Shown piece by piece: positions 1 to 10,235 of a stretch of 64,000 bases of DNA. The translations under genes were made by a program, and so were the position numbers. Location of the stretch: the NCBI RefSeq assembly GCF_026262505.1, contig NC_067205.1:27668556-27732555 (forward strand), written 5' to 3'. Each line of letters opens with the position of its first letter. Position 1 is the first letter of the stretch. This DNA is from Trichomonas vaginalis G3. Lineage: Eukaryota > Parabasalia > Trichomonadida > Trichomonadidae. The notes beneath the pieces are model-generated. The model had not been told where the DNA came from. It searched no databases and saw nothing but the letters and a program-made list of their open reading frames with translations.

Positions 1-317
1 CTTATTATCATATCTTTCATATTCAACTAAAATTATATTTTTTTTCTCAAAGATCAAGTTTATTATTATGAGCATCAGTTCATCATGACATCATCTCATT
101 AAGTTATACATCCAAAATCTAAATATTCAAATTAATGAAAAAAAATTCAAATTTATTATCAATATGTAAATAATTCTTTCTATCAGGATCCATATAATTT
201 CTTTAAACATCATATTATTCTAACATTATACTAAATATATTTTAAATTCGATATGAAATTTTCAAATATTAAACATAAATACAAGCATTTTATTAATTTA
301 TAACATGTAAATTATTA
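1..317. other. Intergenic, downstream of the giant gene
   Basis: AT-rich sequence beyond the stop codon of the minus-strand gene at 318. I see no reading frame of useful length, repeat or RNA gene in it. It presumably holds the 3' untranslated region of that gene. Confidence 0.6.
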
Positions 318-3300
318 TCATATATGGCGCTTTCTTTTCAAAGGAACATCAAGAGCTGGAGCTGAAGACTGATTGAATATTGGGGCCATTGCAAGTTGTG
401 GGGCAGGTTTTAATATGCGAATTCTCTTTGATTCTATCTTTGGAGCAGAGAACTTTCCACTTGATGGTGTCTGAGACAATTCTGGAGCTTCTTTCTTTGC
501 TGAGAAAGAAGTAGGAGTTTTAAGATCAGGAGCTGTTGCTTTGGATGAAATTACATGTGTCATTGGAAGGAGGGGTGGTTCCTTAGCTGAAATTGAAATA
601 TCATCCAAGTTTGGTGTAGGAACCTTACTCTTTGGAGTTTCGTGAATCGAAGGAGCTTTCCTCCTTCTTATCTTCTTCTTTGGCTGATCAATAATTGGTG
701 GTTCCTTGTTTTCTTTCTTAATTATACGCCTCTTCTTCTTAGAAGCAGTAATTTGACTCTCAATGATATTTTCATCATCAATTGCATCCAATTTGCAACT
801 ATCTTTGGACATTTCAATGTTATCTAATATCAAACCAATCATATCCTCATCTTGTTCAATTACTTCGTTATTTACAGTTGGATTGAGTTCGAATTCATTT
901 GTTGCATCATTTGTAACAGCTAAATCGTTGTTAAATGAAATAACATCATTATTCTGAAGATTTATTGTTGAATTATCAATAACATCATTATCTTTGTCTA
1001 TAGTATTCAACAATTCATTCGAAATTTCTTCATTTTCAATTTGTATATCAGTAGATTGAAGTTCGATGGTTTCATTAACAGATAAACAAATTTGTTCATT
1101 ATTAATTATATCACACCTGTCTATAAGATTATTCTCAATTATATTGTCATTATTTTCTGCAAATTCTGTAAATGTTTGATTGCAACTTATTATTTGATTA
1201 TTTGCTTGATTTGTATTCAAGCAAAATACAGAATTATCTCTTGAATTCTTGAATAAATCACATGAATCAGTAAATGCAAATTCTTCTTCTTGATAAATAA
1301 ATGATAATTTGTCAAATTGAACAGTGCTAACTTGATTGAAATCAGAGTCATTTCTCATTTGTTCATCATTGAAAATCAAATTGCAATTATCAATTAATGA
1401 ACTATTTTCTTCAATGAAAGTGATATTATAGTTATCAACGAAGGCTTCTTCTTTAACATAAATACTTGTTTCTTTGATTGCATTTTCTTCTATTTCATTA
1501 GATGGAATTGAAACATCCTTAAACTGGTCAATAATTGATGAATCTTTTTCATCAACAACAATTCCAGAGTTCTTAATTGTATCATCAACAAATGATTTGT
1601 CATCTTCTTTGCAATTGATTCTCATATAATCAACAAAGGTTGAATCATCTTGTTTATAATTAATATTTGTACAATTATCGACAATTGATGAATCAATTTC
1701 CATTTTGATATTAGAATTATCAACAAAGAATGAATCATTTTCTTCATTCTTAAGAACTGAGTTATGTAAAGCTTCATCAACAAATGAAGTATCATCTTCA
1801 TTGCTATTAATTCCCATATTCTCAACAATAATAGAATCATTATTTGAAATATTCATTGCGTTATTACTTCCAGTAAATAATGATTCATCGATAATTTCTG
1901 TTTGTGGAATATTGTCAAGAGAGTATTTTGATAATAAGTTAATATAATTATCAGTAATTGAATCTGATAGTCCATGAACTTCACTAAATGTTTCATCAGC
2001 TTGCAAAACATTAGAATTGTCATTATCTCTGATTTCTTTTTGTTCTGAAATTAAATTGAATAATTTCATTGATTCAGAGTTATCAAAAGAAATAGTATTG
2101 TTTTCTGATGATATTTCATGGAAGATAGTATTTTTAGATGCAATGAAAACAATTGGAAAATCTTCTGTAACGTTTTCTGAAATTTTGATTTGATTTTGAT
2201 TGATTTCATTGTTGAAATTGTTTTCAGTTTCTAAATGCATTAATGCTGAATTATCTTTGATTATTTGATTCATTAATCCATGTGAAAACTCATCTTTCAG
2301 TTCTTTAATACATCTTTTTGTTTCTTCATCAATTAAACCATGATTTACAGCTTTATCGTTGATATCTCCAAATGAATCGCTTGCAATGAAACAAAAATCA
2401 TTGAATTCCTTGATTCTTTCATTTGAATCATTCTTAGAAGGAATATTTTCTAGTTCTTTAATGATTTCATTCGAATCGTTATGAATTAAACCAGATTCAT
2501 TTAGATCTTTGAATTTTTCAAATGAATCAATAGATTTCGTTGTAGAATCACTAAACTCTTTGATGTTTTCATATGGATCTCTTTCAACTAACTTAATTTC
2601 ATCGAATTCTTTGATGTTCTCAGATAAATCTTTTTCAAACAATCTAAGTTCATTAAGTTCTTTGATGTTTTCATTTGAATCATTATGATTTAGATCAGAT
2701 TCATTAAGATCTTGGAACTTTTCATATGAATCCTTATGATTTAGATCAGATTCATTAAGATCTTGGGACTTTTCATATGAATCCTTATGATTTAGATCGG
2801 AATCATTAAGATCTTTGAAGTTTTCATTTGAATAATTCTTGGATAAATTAGAAATCAATAAAATAGAATGAATATCTGATAAAACCGTTAAATTATTGTC
2901 GTCATTCATGTTATTGTTCTTGAGAACGAAACTGTCTTCATCTGGATCAAATTTCATCTCTATTACATTTCCTGTTTCATTGATTAAATCATTTGTTTCA
3001 GAAGTTAAGTTAAAATCATTGAAACATTGAATGTTTTCTGTAGAATCACATGCAATGAAACAATATTTGTTTTCATCAACAACCATATTCATTTGGTTGA
3101 TGTAATTATGTGAGTAGACATCAGATAATTCAATAAATTCATCATATGTAACATTGTAATCATCTGCTTTTTGTTCTTTTTCTTGGTTTTCGACAACTAA
3201 ATCTTCATTTTCACTTTCAGATTCAACAATTTTGGATTCATCCTTTGAATAAACTAACTCTGTGATGATACAATTAGAATCTGAAGAAATGAATGGATGA

Positions 3301-6300
3301 ATATTTTTAATGTTTTCATTGAATACTTCTTCATTTTGATAATTATTTATTTCTGTATTATCAATTAAATCTGCTTGAATGACATTTGATGAATAAATAT
3401 CTTCCAATTCTTTAATTTCTTGATTATCCTGATATACGAAGTTGCCTTCATCTTTAATATCATTGTTTCTTGATGAAACATCTTGTAAAACTTTAAATGA
3501 GCCATTTGAATCATTGGAAATAAATGAATGAATTAAATCATTTTCAATAATGTCATTTTGACATTGATCAATCGAATAAACATCTTTGAGCTCTTTGACT
3601 TCATTTGAAATAAATGGATATAATGAATCTTTCTCATTGTTAATATCACTGAGAATCATATCGTTAATCTTACTATCTTCAATTATATCTAAATCTCTTT
3701 GCTTAATTGAATAAACATCTCCGAGTTCTTTGACTTCTTGGTTGGATTCTGAAGAAACAAACGGATATAATGAATCTTTTTCATTGTTTAATTCATCAAA
3801 CGTTTCATTGCCAAATTTATTGATATTATCTTCAAGTAATTCTATATTACTTTGTTTCATTGAATTAGGGTCATTAAGTTCCATAATTTTAATATTTGAA
3901 TCAGTTGAAATGAATGGATAAAATGAATTATCTTGAATTTTAACATCATTAAATTGTTCATTAAACTTATTTTCTTCAATAATTTCTAAATCTCTTTGCT
4001 TCATTGAATATACATCTTTGAGTTCTTTGACTTCTTTGTTAGAATCTGATGAAATGAACGGATATAATAAATCTTCCTCGTTGTTAATATCATTGAGTAT
4101 TTCATCGTTGAAATTACCATCTTCAATTATTTCAAAATCTCTTTGTTTAATAGAATTAGGATCTTTGAGTTCTTTGATTTCGTTGTTAGAATCTGTATCA
4201 ATGAATGGATACAATGAATCTTCTTCATTATTAATGTCATTGAAAACCTCATTATTGAACTTACCATCTTCTATTATTTCTATATTTTGTTGTTTAATAG
4301 AAGTAGGATCTTTGAGTTCTTTGATTTCATTGTTGGAATCTGAAGAAATAAATGGAGACAATGAATCTCCTAGGTTGTTAATATCATTTTGATTTTCATT
4401 CTGAATCAATGGATAAGAATCTTTGAGTTCTATAATCTTACTGTTTGAATCAGATGAAATAAATGGATTTATTTTATCTTCTTCATTATTAAAATCAATT
4501 TTATCTTCTATTAGTTCTAAATCTTTTTGTTTTTCTGAATAAACATCTTTGAGTTCTTTAATTTCTTCGTTTGCTTCGTTCGAAATAAATGGAGAAATTA
4601 TTCCAATTTCATCAATATCAAGATTCCTTTCTTTGATTGAATTAACATTTTGTAACTCTTTGATATCTTTATCGGATTCACTACTAATAAATGGATAAAT
4701 CTTGCCATTATCTTCAGTTATATCAATGTTTCTTTCTTTGATTGAATAAACATCTTCAAGTTCTTTGACTTGATTATTAGATTCATTTGCAACGAATGGA
4801 TAAAATGGATCTTCTTCTTGATTCATTCCAATCAAATCGATATTTCTTTGTTCATCTGAGGTAACATCATTTAATTCTTTGATTTCATTGTTTGAATCAG
4901 TTGCAATGCATGGATAAAATGGATCTTCTTTTTGATTAATTTCATCGTTTAATAATTTAATTTCTGTTTCATCTTCTGAAATATCAATATCTCTCTGTCT
5001 AACAGAATAAATATCCTCCAATTCTTTGATATCATCAACATTAAGATTTTTGTTGTTAAGTGATGAAGTATCAGGTAATTCTTTGATTTCGTTGTTTGTT
5101 TCACTACAAATGAATGATTTTTCTTGATTTATTTTTTCTATTAGATCAATATTTCTCTCTTTGGTTGAATTAACATCAGTTAGTTCGTTTATTTCATTGT
5201 TTGAATCCGTGCAAATAAATGGATAAATTTGATTTGAATCAGCATTAATAACATGACTCATTGAATAAACATCCGGTAATTCCTTGAAATCTTCTTCATT
5301 TGTGTCAATGGAAATAGGTTGTAATTCTTTGATTTCATCGTTTGTGCCACTAGCAATAAATGGATAAATAACTTCACCTCCAAAATTAATATCATTATTA
5401 ATTATTTGTTGAGTTATTTCATTTTCTAACTGTGAATCTGAATTAGTTTCTTCGAGTTGTTCTGAAGTTAATGAAAATTCTTCTGAGTTAACATCAATCA
5501 TTGTTTGTTTAAGCGAATAAACATCTGGTAATTCTTTGATTTCATTATTAGTTTCATTTGCAATGAATGGATAAATAATACTTTGTCCATTTTCAGTTAT
5601 TTCTTTGATATTCTTCAAATCAGATGAGACGAATGAAATTTCTTCTGATTCAAATTCAATCATTGCATGTTTTAGAGAAGAAATATCTGGTAATTCTTTG
5701 ATTTCATCATTAGTTTCATTTGCAATGAATGGATAAAATATGTCTTCTTCTGAATCATTTATGTTTTCTTTGATATTCTTAAAATCATCTGAAACAAATG
5801 AGATCTTTTCTGATTTAATTTCATCTTTTGATTGATTAAGTAAATAAACATCTGGTAATTCTTTGATTCCATAATTGGTTTCATTACAAATGAATGGATA
5901 AAATTTGTTTTCTTCTGAATCATCATGAACAACATTTTGTATATCTGAAATAACATCATTGAGCTCTTTGATGTCATTCATCGATTCATTGACAATAACT
6001 GGATAAAAGATTTCTCCAATTTCATCAGCTAATTCGATTTCCCTTTGATTAAATGAACAGAGATCTTTAAGTTCATTAATATCATCAGTTAATAATTTGT
6101 TATAATAAACATCTTCTTGATAATTTTCGCTTGTTTCCTCTTCTTCATTAAATGATATTTCTCTTGAAGTAATTCTATTTTTCTCTTTTTGTTTCTTGTT
6201 TGATTGTTTCTCATCTATTTCATTTTCATTTGCAATTAAATTATTTGAAGAATTATCTCGAATTTCTTCATCAAATTTGTATTTTGTAAATGAAGAAACA

Positions 6301-9300
6301 TCTTTGATATCAATTTTTGTTTCAACAGCAATTAAAGTGAAAGCATCTTTTTCCAAAGAATAAACATCAGGAAGTTCAATAATTTCTTCGTTTGTATCAC
6401 AAGCAATATAAACAAAATCTATTTCATCTGATTTTCCAATTTCAGTTGATTCTTCATCAAATTTGAATTCATCAAACATAAAATCAATTGATTGAGGATT
6501 AAACTCTGTTTGTTTCGTATCTAAACTCTCAGATTGAGACATTGATTGTTCTTCAATTTCTTTGAAATCAATTTTATTTACATCTCTGTTATCATTGGAT
6601 TTCGTAACTCTTTTCAATTCTTTAATCTCACAATCACTATCTATGGCAATAAAAATGAACAAATTATCTGACTTTAAACCATTTTCTTTTGCAAAATCAA
6701 CAGAATAAACATCAGGAAGCTCTTTTGCATCTATTTGCTTATTCATTTGATTACAATTTCGATAAACGTTTTCATCAACAATTTGATTAACTTTTTCTTT
6801 GTTGAATTTCAATGAATTTACAGCATTTGTTTCTTCAATGTTTATATGACTAAATAGAATTAATTCATTGTTTGATGTAATTGGTCCGATTTCTGTGAAA
6901 TTGTCTTTAATTTCGTTATTTGCATCTTTTGCATTGAATAATTCTTTGATTACAAATTTAACTGATTCAATTTGATTTGCTTCTTTATTTAAACCGGTTT
7001 CATTTAAATAATCTTGTTTACCATCAACAATAATTTCTGTTATATATTCATCTTTATCATTTTGCTGTATTTGGATTTGTTTTGTTTCTTCTTGTACATT
7101 ATTAATTAAATCTCTTTCTTTGATAAATATTTCTTCTTGTTTGTATATTTGTGGATTTTCTGCTTCATCAAATATTCTTTTTGAATCAAAAATAGAAAAA
7201 GTTTCATTGATATCTTTGCTTTCTGAATAAACATCATTTAGCACTTTAAATTCATTTGATTTTGATTGTTGAAATGTTTCATAATTGTTCATTATATTCT
7301 CTGGTAATTTATTTATATTTGGATCAGTATTTTCATCATTCATCATTGAACTAACTAAAATTTTGTCTGTAAATGATGAATCTAATGCATTAAAATCATT
7401 GCTTTGATCATTGATCTCGGTAGATGAAATTTGTTCTTTTGAGCTATTATCAATGTTAGTTCCAATGATATTCTCAAAATTGTATGTTTCAGAATTGAAA
7501 TTATTGTAATTTGGAAAGAAATTATTCCTTTCATCATAACATTGAGGATTTGATATAATTTCTTTGCTTTTTGGATTGAATACATCATTATTTCCGTAAT
7601 TTGAAGAATCATGTAATTCAAAATCTTCCGAAATTGCAATGAAAACTGATTGTGGAGTTAATTTTAGTTCTAAACCACATGTTTCAAAAATCATTGATAT
7701 ATCATTTCTTGGAACTGATGAAAAAACTTCTTCTTCATTGATAAATTCATCTTTCTCGATATTATTAGGTTCTTGAAATACATTCGAAGTTAAACATTGA
7801 ACCTTTTGAGGTGTAACTGTTTCTATTTCTTCTTCTTCTTCCTCTTCCTCTTTTTTCGTTTCTTTATTATTTACTGGAGTTAATTCATGAAAATCATATT
7901 CAATTTCTTGCATGTTTGGCATATCATTCGTTAAACATACATCACTATGATCAAAATTGTTAAAATTGCTAAAATCTTTGAAAATTTCTTGGAAAATTTG
8001 AAAATTATTCTTTTGAATATCAGGATCATAAACCTCTGATGAATGATCATCGTCAATTTCGGGATTGTGTTGCTTTAATTCATGAATTTCATCAAAATTA
8101 TTATAATTTTTGAAACAAAACTCGTCTACAACTTCAACATCTTGATACATCGGTGATATATTGGAAGAAGTATCTTTTAGTGTTTCAATAGGATCGATGT
8201 TTGCATTTAATAATTTTTGTTCAATAAAATTTTGAGAATTAAACAATTCTAAACCCATGCTGTTTGGACAATTATGACATAATATGCAATTGTCATCTTC
8301 AAAATCATTTGGATTAATAAATGATGGAGGATTATTTACATTAATAAGATTTTTGAGATTTTCATCTGTTTTAATGTTGGTCTTCTCTTCTTTTGGAAGA
8401 ATTAATTCGACTTTCTGCTCCTTTTTACGATGTGATGCCTTTTTCTTTGGAATTTTCTTGCGTTTTTTAGAAATTGGAGGGGAAGAAGGTGATTTAGAAA
8501 TTTCAGAATCAAATTTGACTTCTCTAACTTTAGGTGATAAAATAGACGAAGATTCACTAAGAAATGAAGTTATTTCAGAAGATTCAAGTGGATGTATTTG
8601 CGATTCTGAGTTTCCACGCTTGCCTTTTGTTGGTGTTTGTAACAAACTAGATTTTCTGTTGGATAATAGTTTATTATTGGCAGTGTCATCTGTAGATAAA
8701 CCACGAGGTCTAACATTAAACTTTTTCTCTTTACGAGGAGAGATACTTCTTGTTTTTGTAGGAGAACGAGTTGGAGAATTATGAGGACTCGCTCTTGGTG
8801 TATTATTTTGTGATGAAGTTGATAAATCGAAAAATGGATCTGTCAATGATCTCTCTGGAGAACGGAGAGGAGAAAAACCTCTTTCTTTGAGTTTATCGTT
8901 TAATACTGAATGCTTTCCATTATTATTTTGATTATTTTCACTGTCATGAACAATTTTCTTTGCGAAAAACTCTGATTGTGCAAAGTTTTTGCTCAAAGGT
9001 AGTAATTTTGTAAACACTTCGGAATCTAAAATTTTATTTTGTGGTTCATTAAGTGTAATATTTTCTAATTCATTCTTAAAATCGGAAATAGTGGTTTCTA
9101 ATTGTTTTGGTGGTTCTATTTTCTTTGGAGCTTTCTTGGGTTTCGGAGTTTTTTTGAACAAATGATGTTGAAGAAACACATCCTTTGGCTCTAAAGCTTT
9201 TGAAAATATATTCAACATAGGGAAAAACTGTGATACAGCTTTACTTTTCTGTTTAAGAACTGAATTTCCCTTGTTATTGTATATATTTCCTAATGTTGAT

Positions 9301-9311
9301 GCTTTTTTCAT
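318..9311 (-). CDS. Giant acidic repeat protein, 2,997 aa, function unknown
   Basis: This is an uninterrupted frame of 2,997 codons from ATG at 9311 to TGA at 318-320. I do not recognise the family. The N-terminal 250 residues are basic and rich in Ser-Pro (SPTRSPTK-like runs), with lysine-proline clusters near residue 55. The centre is very acidic and Asn/Glu/Asp-rich. From about residue 960 to 2090 a unit of roughly 30-45 residues recurs many times, with the core PFISSDSNNEIKELKDVYS. A second repeat (DLNESDLNHKDSYEK type) covers about residues 2160-2300, and a third (SFVDN type) about 2480-2600. The last 150 residues are again basic, with nuclear-localisation-like clusters (KKKRRIIKK, KKKIRRRK, PLKRKRHI) and spaced AP-L motifs. 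There is no signal peptide or membrane segment. A TCATT initiator-like site lies about 43 bases before the ATG (9352-9356 on the complement). A structural or chromatin scaffold role is only a guess. It is a host gene, not part of the neighbouring Polinton. Confidence 0.85.
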   Translation of the reverse strand: MKKASTLGNIYNNKGNSVLKQKSKAVSQFFPMLNIFSKALEPKDVFLQHHLFKKTPKPKKAPKKIEPPKQLETTISDFKNELENITLNEPQNKILDSEVFTKLLPLSKNFAQSEFFAKKIVHDSENNQNNNGKHSVLNDKLKERGFSPLRSPERSLTDPFFDLSTSSQNNTPRASPHNSPTRSPTKTRSISPRKEKKFNVRPRGLSTDDTANNKLLSNRKSSLLQTPTKGKRGNSESQIHPLESSEITSFLSESSSILSPKVREVKFDSEISKSPSSPPISKKRKKIPKKKASHRKKEQKVELILPKEEKTNIKTDENLKNLINVNNPPSFINPNDFEDDNCILCHNCPNSMGLELFNSQNFIEQKLLNANIDPIETLKDTSSNISPMYQDVEVVDEFCFKNYNNFDEIHELKQHNPEIDDDHSSEVYDPDIQKNNFQIFQEIFKDFSNFNNFDHSDVCLTNDMPNMQEIEYDFHELTPVNNKETKKEEEEEEEEIETVTPQKVQCLTSNVFQEPNNIEKDEFINEEEVFSSVPRNDISMIFETCGLELKLTPQSVFIAISEDFELHDSSNYGNNDVFNPKSKEIISNPQCYDERNNFFPNYNNFNSETYNFENIIGTNIDNSSKEQISSTEINDQSNDFNALDSSFTDKILVSSMMNDENTDPNINKLPENIMNNYETFQQSKSNEFKVLNDVYSESKDINETFSIFDSKRIFDEAENPQIYKQEEIFIKERDLINNVQEETKQIQIQQNDKDEYITEIIVDGKQDYLNETGLNKEANQIESVKFVIKELFNAKDANNEIKDNFTEIGPITSNNELILFSHINIEETNAVNSLKFNKEKVNQIVDENVYRNCNQMNKQIDAKELPDVYSVDFAKENGLKSDNLFIFIAIDSDCEIKELKRVTKSNDNRDVNKIDFKEIEEQSMSQSESLDTKQTEFNPQSIDFMFDEFKFDEESTEIGKSDEIDFVYIACDTNEEIIELPDVYSLEKDAFTLIAVETKIDIKDVSSFTKYKFDEEIRDNSSNNLIANENEIDEKQSNKKQKEKNRITSREISFNEEEETSENYQEDVYYNKLLTDDINELKDLCSFNQREIELADEIGEIFYPVIVNESMNDIKELNDVISDIQNVVHDDSEENKFYPFICNETNYGIKELPDVYLLNQSKDEIKSEKISFVSDDFKNIKENINDSEEDIFYPFIANETNDEIKELPDISSLKHAMIEFESEEISFVSSDLKNIKEITENGQSIIYPFIANETNNEIKELPDVYSLKQTMIDVNSEEFSLTSEQLEETNSDSQLENEITQQIINNDINFGGEVIYPFIASGTNDEIKELQPISIDTNEEDFKELPDVYSMSHVINADSNQIYPFICTDSNNEINELTDVNSTKERNIDLIEKINQEKSFICSETNNEIKELPDTSSLNNKNLNVDDIKELEDIYSVRQRDIDISEDETEIKLLNDEINQKEDPFYPCIATDSNNEIKELNDVTSDEQRNIDLIGMNQEEDPFYPFVANESNNQVKELEDVYSIKERNIDITEDNGKIYPFISSESDKDIKELQNVNSIKERNLDIDEIGIISPFISNEANEEIKELKDVYSEKQKDLELIEDKIDFNNEEDKINPFISSDSNSKIIELKDSYPLIQNENQNDINNLGDSLSPFISSDSNNEIKELKDPTSIKQQNIEIIEDGKFNNEVFNDINNEEDSLYPFIDTDSNNEIKELKDPNSIKQRDFEIIEDGNFNDEILNDINNEEDLLYPFISSDSNKEVKELKDVYSMKQRDLEIIEENKFNEQFNDVKIQDNSFYPFISTDSNIKIMELNDPNSMKQSNIELLEDNINKFGNETFDELNNEKDSLYPFVSSESNQEVKELGDVYSIKQRDLDIIEDSKINDMILSDINNEKDSLYPFISNEVKELKDVYSIDQCQNDIIENDLIHSFISNDSNGSFKVLQDVSSRNNDIKDEGNFVYQDNQEIKELEDIYSSNVIQADLIDNTEINNYQNEEVFNENIKNIHPFISSDSNCIITELVYSKDESKIVESESENEDLVVENQEKEQKADDYNVTYDEFIELSDVYSHNYINQMNMVVDENKYCFIACDSTENIQCFNDFNLTSETNDLINETGNVIEMKFDPDEDSFVLKNNNMNDDNNLTVLSDIHSILLISNLSKNYSNENFKDLNDSDLNHKDSYEKSQDLNESDLNHKDSYEKFQDLNESDLNHNDSNENIKELNELRLFEKDLSENIKEFDEIKLVERDPYENIKEFSDSTTKSIDSFEKFKDLNESGLIHNDSNEIIKELENIPSKNDSNERIKEFNDFCFIASDSFGDINDKAVNHGLIDEETKRCIKELKDEFSHGLMNQIIKDNSALMHLETENNFNNEINQNQIKISENVTEDFPIVFIASKNTIFHEISSENNTISFDNSESMKLFNLISEQKEIRDNDNSNVLQADETFSEVHGLSDSITDNYINLLSKYSLDNIPQTEIIDESLFTGSNNAMNISNNDSIIVENMGINSNEDDTSFVDEALHNSVLKNEENDSFFVDNSNIKMEIDSSIVDNCTNINYKQDDSTFVDYMRINCKEDDKSFVDDTIKNSGIVVDEKDSSIIDQFKDVSIPSNEIEENAIKETSIYVKEEAFVDNYNITFIEENSSLIDNCNLIFNDEQMRNDSDFNQVSTVQFDKLSFIYQEEEFAFTDSCDLFKNSRDNSVFCLNTNQANNQIISCNQTFTEFAENNDNIIENNLIDRCDIINNEQICLSVNETIELQSTDIQIENEEISNELLNTIDKDNDVIDNSTINLQNNDVISFNNDLAVTNDATNEFELNPTVNNEVIEQDEDMIGLILDNIEMSKDSCKLDAIDDENIIESQITASKKKRRIIKKENKEPPIIDQPKKKIRRRKAPSIHETPKSKVPTPNLDDISISAKEPPLLPMTHVISSKATAPDLKTPTSFSAKKEAPELSQTPSSGKFSAPKIESKRIRILKPAPQLAMAPIFNQSSAPALDVPLKRKRHI
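3050..6420 (-). repeat. Coding tandem repeats inside the giant gene
   Basis: Roughly 25 degenerate copies of a 90-135-base unit encode the FIS-DSN-EIKELKDVYS core. They are all in the gene's frame, so length changes have stayed multiples of three. This is consistent with selection on the protein or with expansion under a coding constraint. Confidence 0.75.
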
Positions 9312-9659
9312 TTCTCCAAATAAAAAAACGGAAAATACAAAATTTTATTCTAATGATTCGAAATATCCAATCTAATGTTATAGTTTATTTCGTCTTACTA
9401 ATATTTTTTACAATTTTAATATTAATTTCTAGATTTAAGTCATAGATTAACAGAACATGAAGGCTTTTAGATACCAAAAGAATTTAACATGTATCAGTAA
9501 ACAATAATTCAAGGACAACAATTAAAAATTTTTACTATTTGTAAAAAATAAAATAAATTCAAACTTCAATACAATTTGAAGTGTCATTTTACACGTATTG
9601 ATGTTCAATATCAATATTTGTCTGCTTATGCATTTACTTGGTATATCTTAAAAAAAACT
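9312..9659. other. Intergenic between giant gene and Polinton
   Basis: AT-rich host DNA containing the 5' flank of the minus-strand giant gene. No gene is seen. It ends at the 6-base target duplication of the Polinton. Confidence 0.6.
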
Positions 9660-9665
9660 AGATTC
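9660..9665. repeat. Left target-site duplication AGATTC
   Basis: AGATTC directly precedes the AGTAGTAGG terminus and is matched by AGATTC at 30894-30899 directly after the other terminus. Six-base duplications are typical of Polinton/Maverick integration. Confidence 0.9.
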
Positions 9666-9744
9666 AGTAGTAGGATATGATGGGTTATGTGACATTTTTT
9701 GTAAACGTAAGAATTCATACAATATTGAACGATTTTGTATCATT
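9666..9744 (+). repeat. Polinton 1 left terminal inverted repeat
   Basis: 79 bases identical to the reverse complement of 30815-30893, with looser similarity continuing some 15 bases inward. It begins AGTAGTAGGATATGATGGG. Confidence 0.92.
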
Positions 9745-9770
9745 ATTTTTAACATTAATTTTAAAATAAT

Positions 9771-9792
9771 TTATTTTTTTATTCTTACATAA
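9771..9792 (+). promoter_or_regulatory. AT-rich start-codon-adjacent promoter motif
   Basis: The string TTATTTTTTTATTCTTACAT followed by AAATG abuts the first gene. Near copies sit directly before the ATGs at 10236, 11425, 14992, 16498, 17974 and 29588. On the complement they precede 16920, 21581, 23583, 24318, 25477, 26460, 27315 and 28976. The repeated placement suggests one shared promoter type with almost no 5' untranslated region. This is inference from position only. Confidence 0.55.
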
Positions 9793-10173
9793 ATGACCCA
9801 ACAAGTAAAACCGGATAAAATAGATTATCGAATTTTAGAGGATGGTGTTCCTGTTTATATTCAAAGATTTAAAGGGAAGCAATATTATAGAATTCTTAAT
9901 CCTGAATACATAAAACATTTATTTAAAAAGGAAGACTGTGAATTATTAAACGCTAATGAATATGAAACCAATAAATCAAAATTGAAATATAAATATATTG
10001 GAAGTGATGAAAGATGCAAAAATAAAGATAAAGTTTATACAGTTTCATATAATGAATGGAAAACCAATAAGATAAGAAAACATTTAGGAGATTATGGGAA
10101 ATGTTCTGAATTCTTTAAATCTAGTATATACGAGAGAGTAAAAGAAATTAGAAATAATTATTTTCATGAATGA
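9793..10173 (+). CDS. Polinton protein of unknown function, 126 aa
   Basis: First gene inside the left terminal repeat, preceded directly by the promoter-like motif. The protein is basic and tyrosine-rich with no domain I recognise, no signal peptide and no membrane segment. Its final residues (VKEIRNNYFHE) recur in the small reading frame at the opposite end of the element (30502-30609) because an inverted repeat covers both. It could be a terminal or DNA-binding protein, but nothing in the sequence shows this. Confidence 0.6.
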   Translation: MTQQVKPDKIDYRILEDGVPVYIQRFKGKQYYRILNPEYIKHLFKKEDCELLNANEYETNKSKLKYKYIGSDERCKNKDKVYTVSYNEWKTNKIRKHLGDYGKCSEFFKSSIYERVKEIRNNYFHE

Positions 10174-10222
10174 AAGAAATTAATAGAAATTCATGTCTTA
10201 CATTTTTGAATAATTTATTTTT
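10136..10222 (+). repeat. Internal inverted repeat, left arm
   Basis: About 85 bases spanning the 3' end of the 126-aa gene and the leader of the next gene. They match the reverse complement of 30456-30539 with one 3-base gap. This is separate from the terminal repeats. Confidence 0.8.
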
Positions 10223-10235
10223 TATTTAATGATAA

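Noticed and set aside
8284-8784. Plus-strand 166-codon frame
   Set aside because: Antisense shadow of the Ser-Pro-rich N-terminal part of the giant gene.
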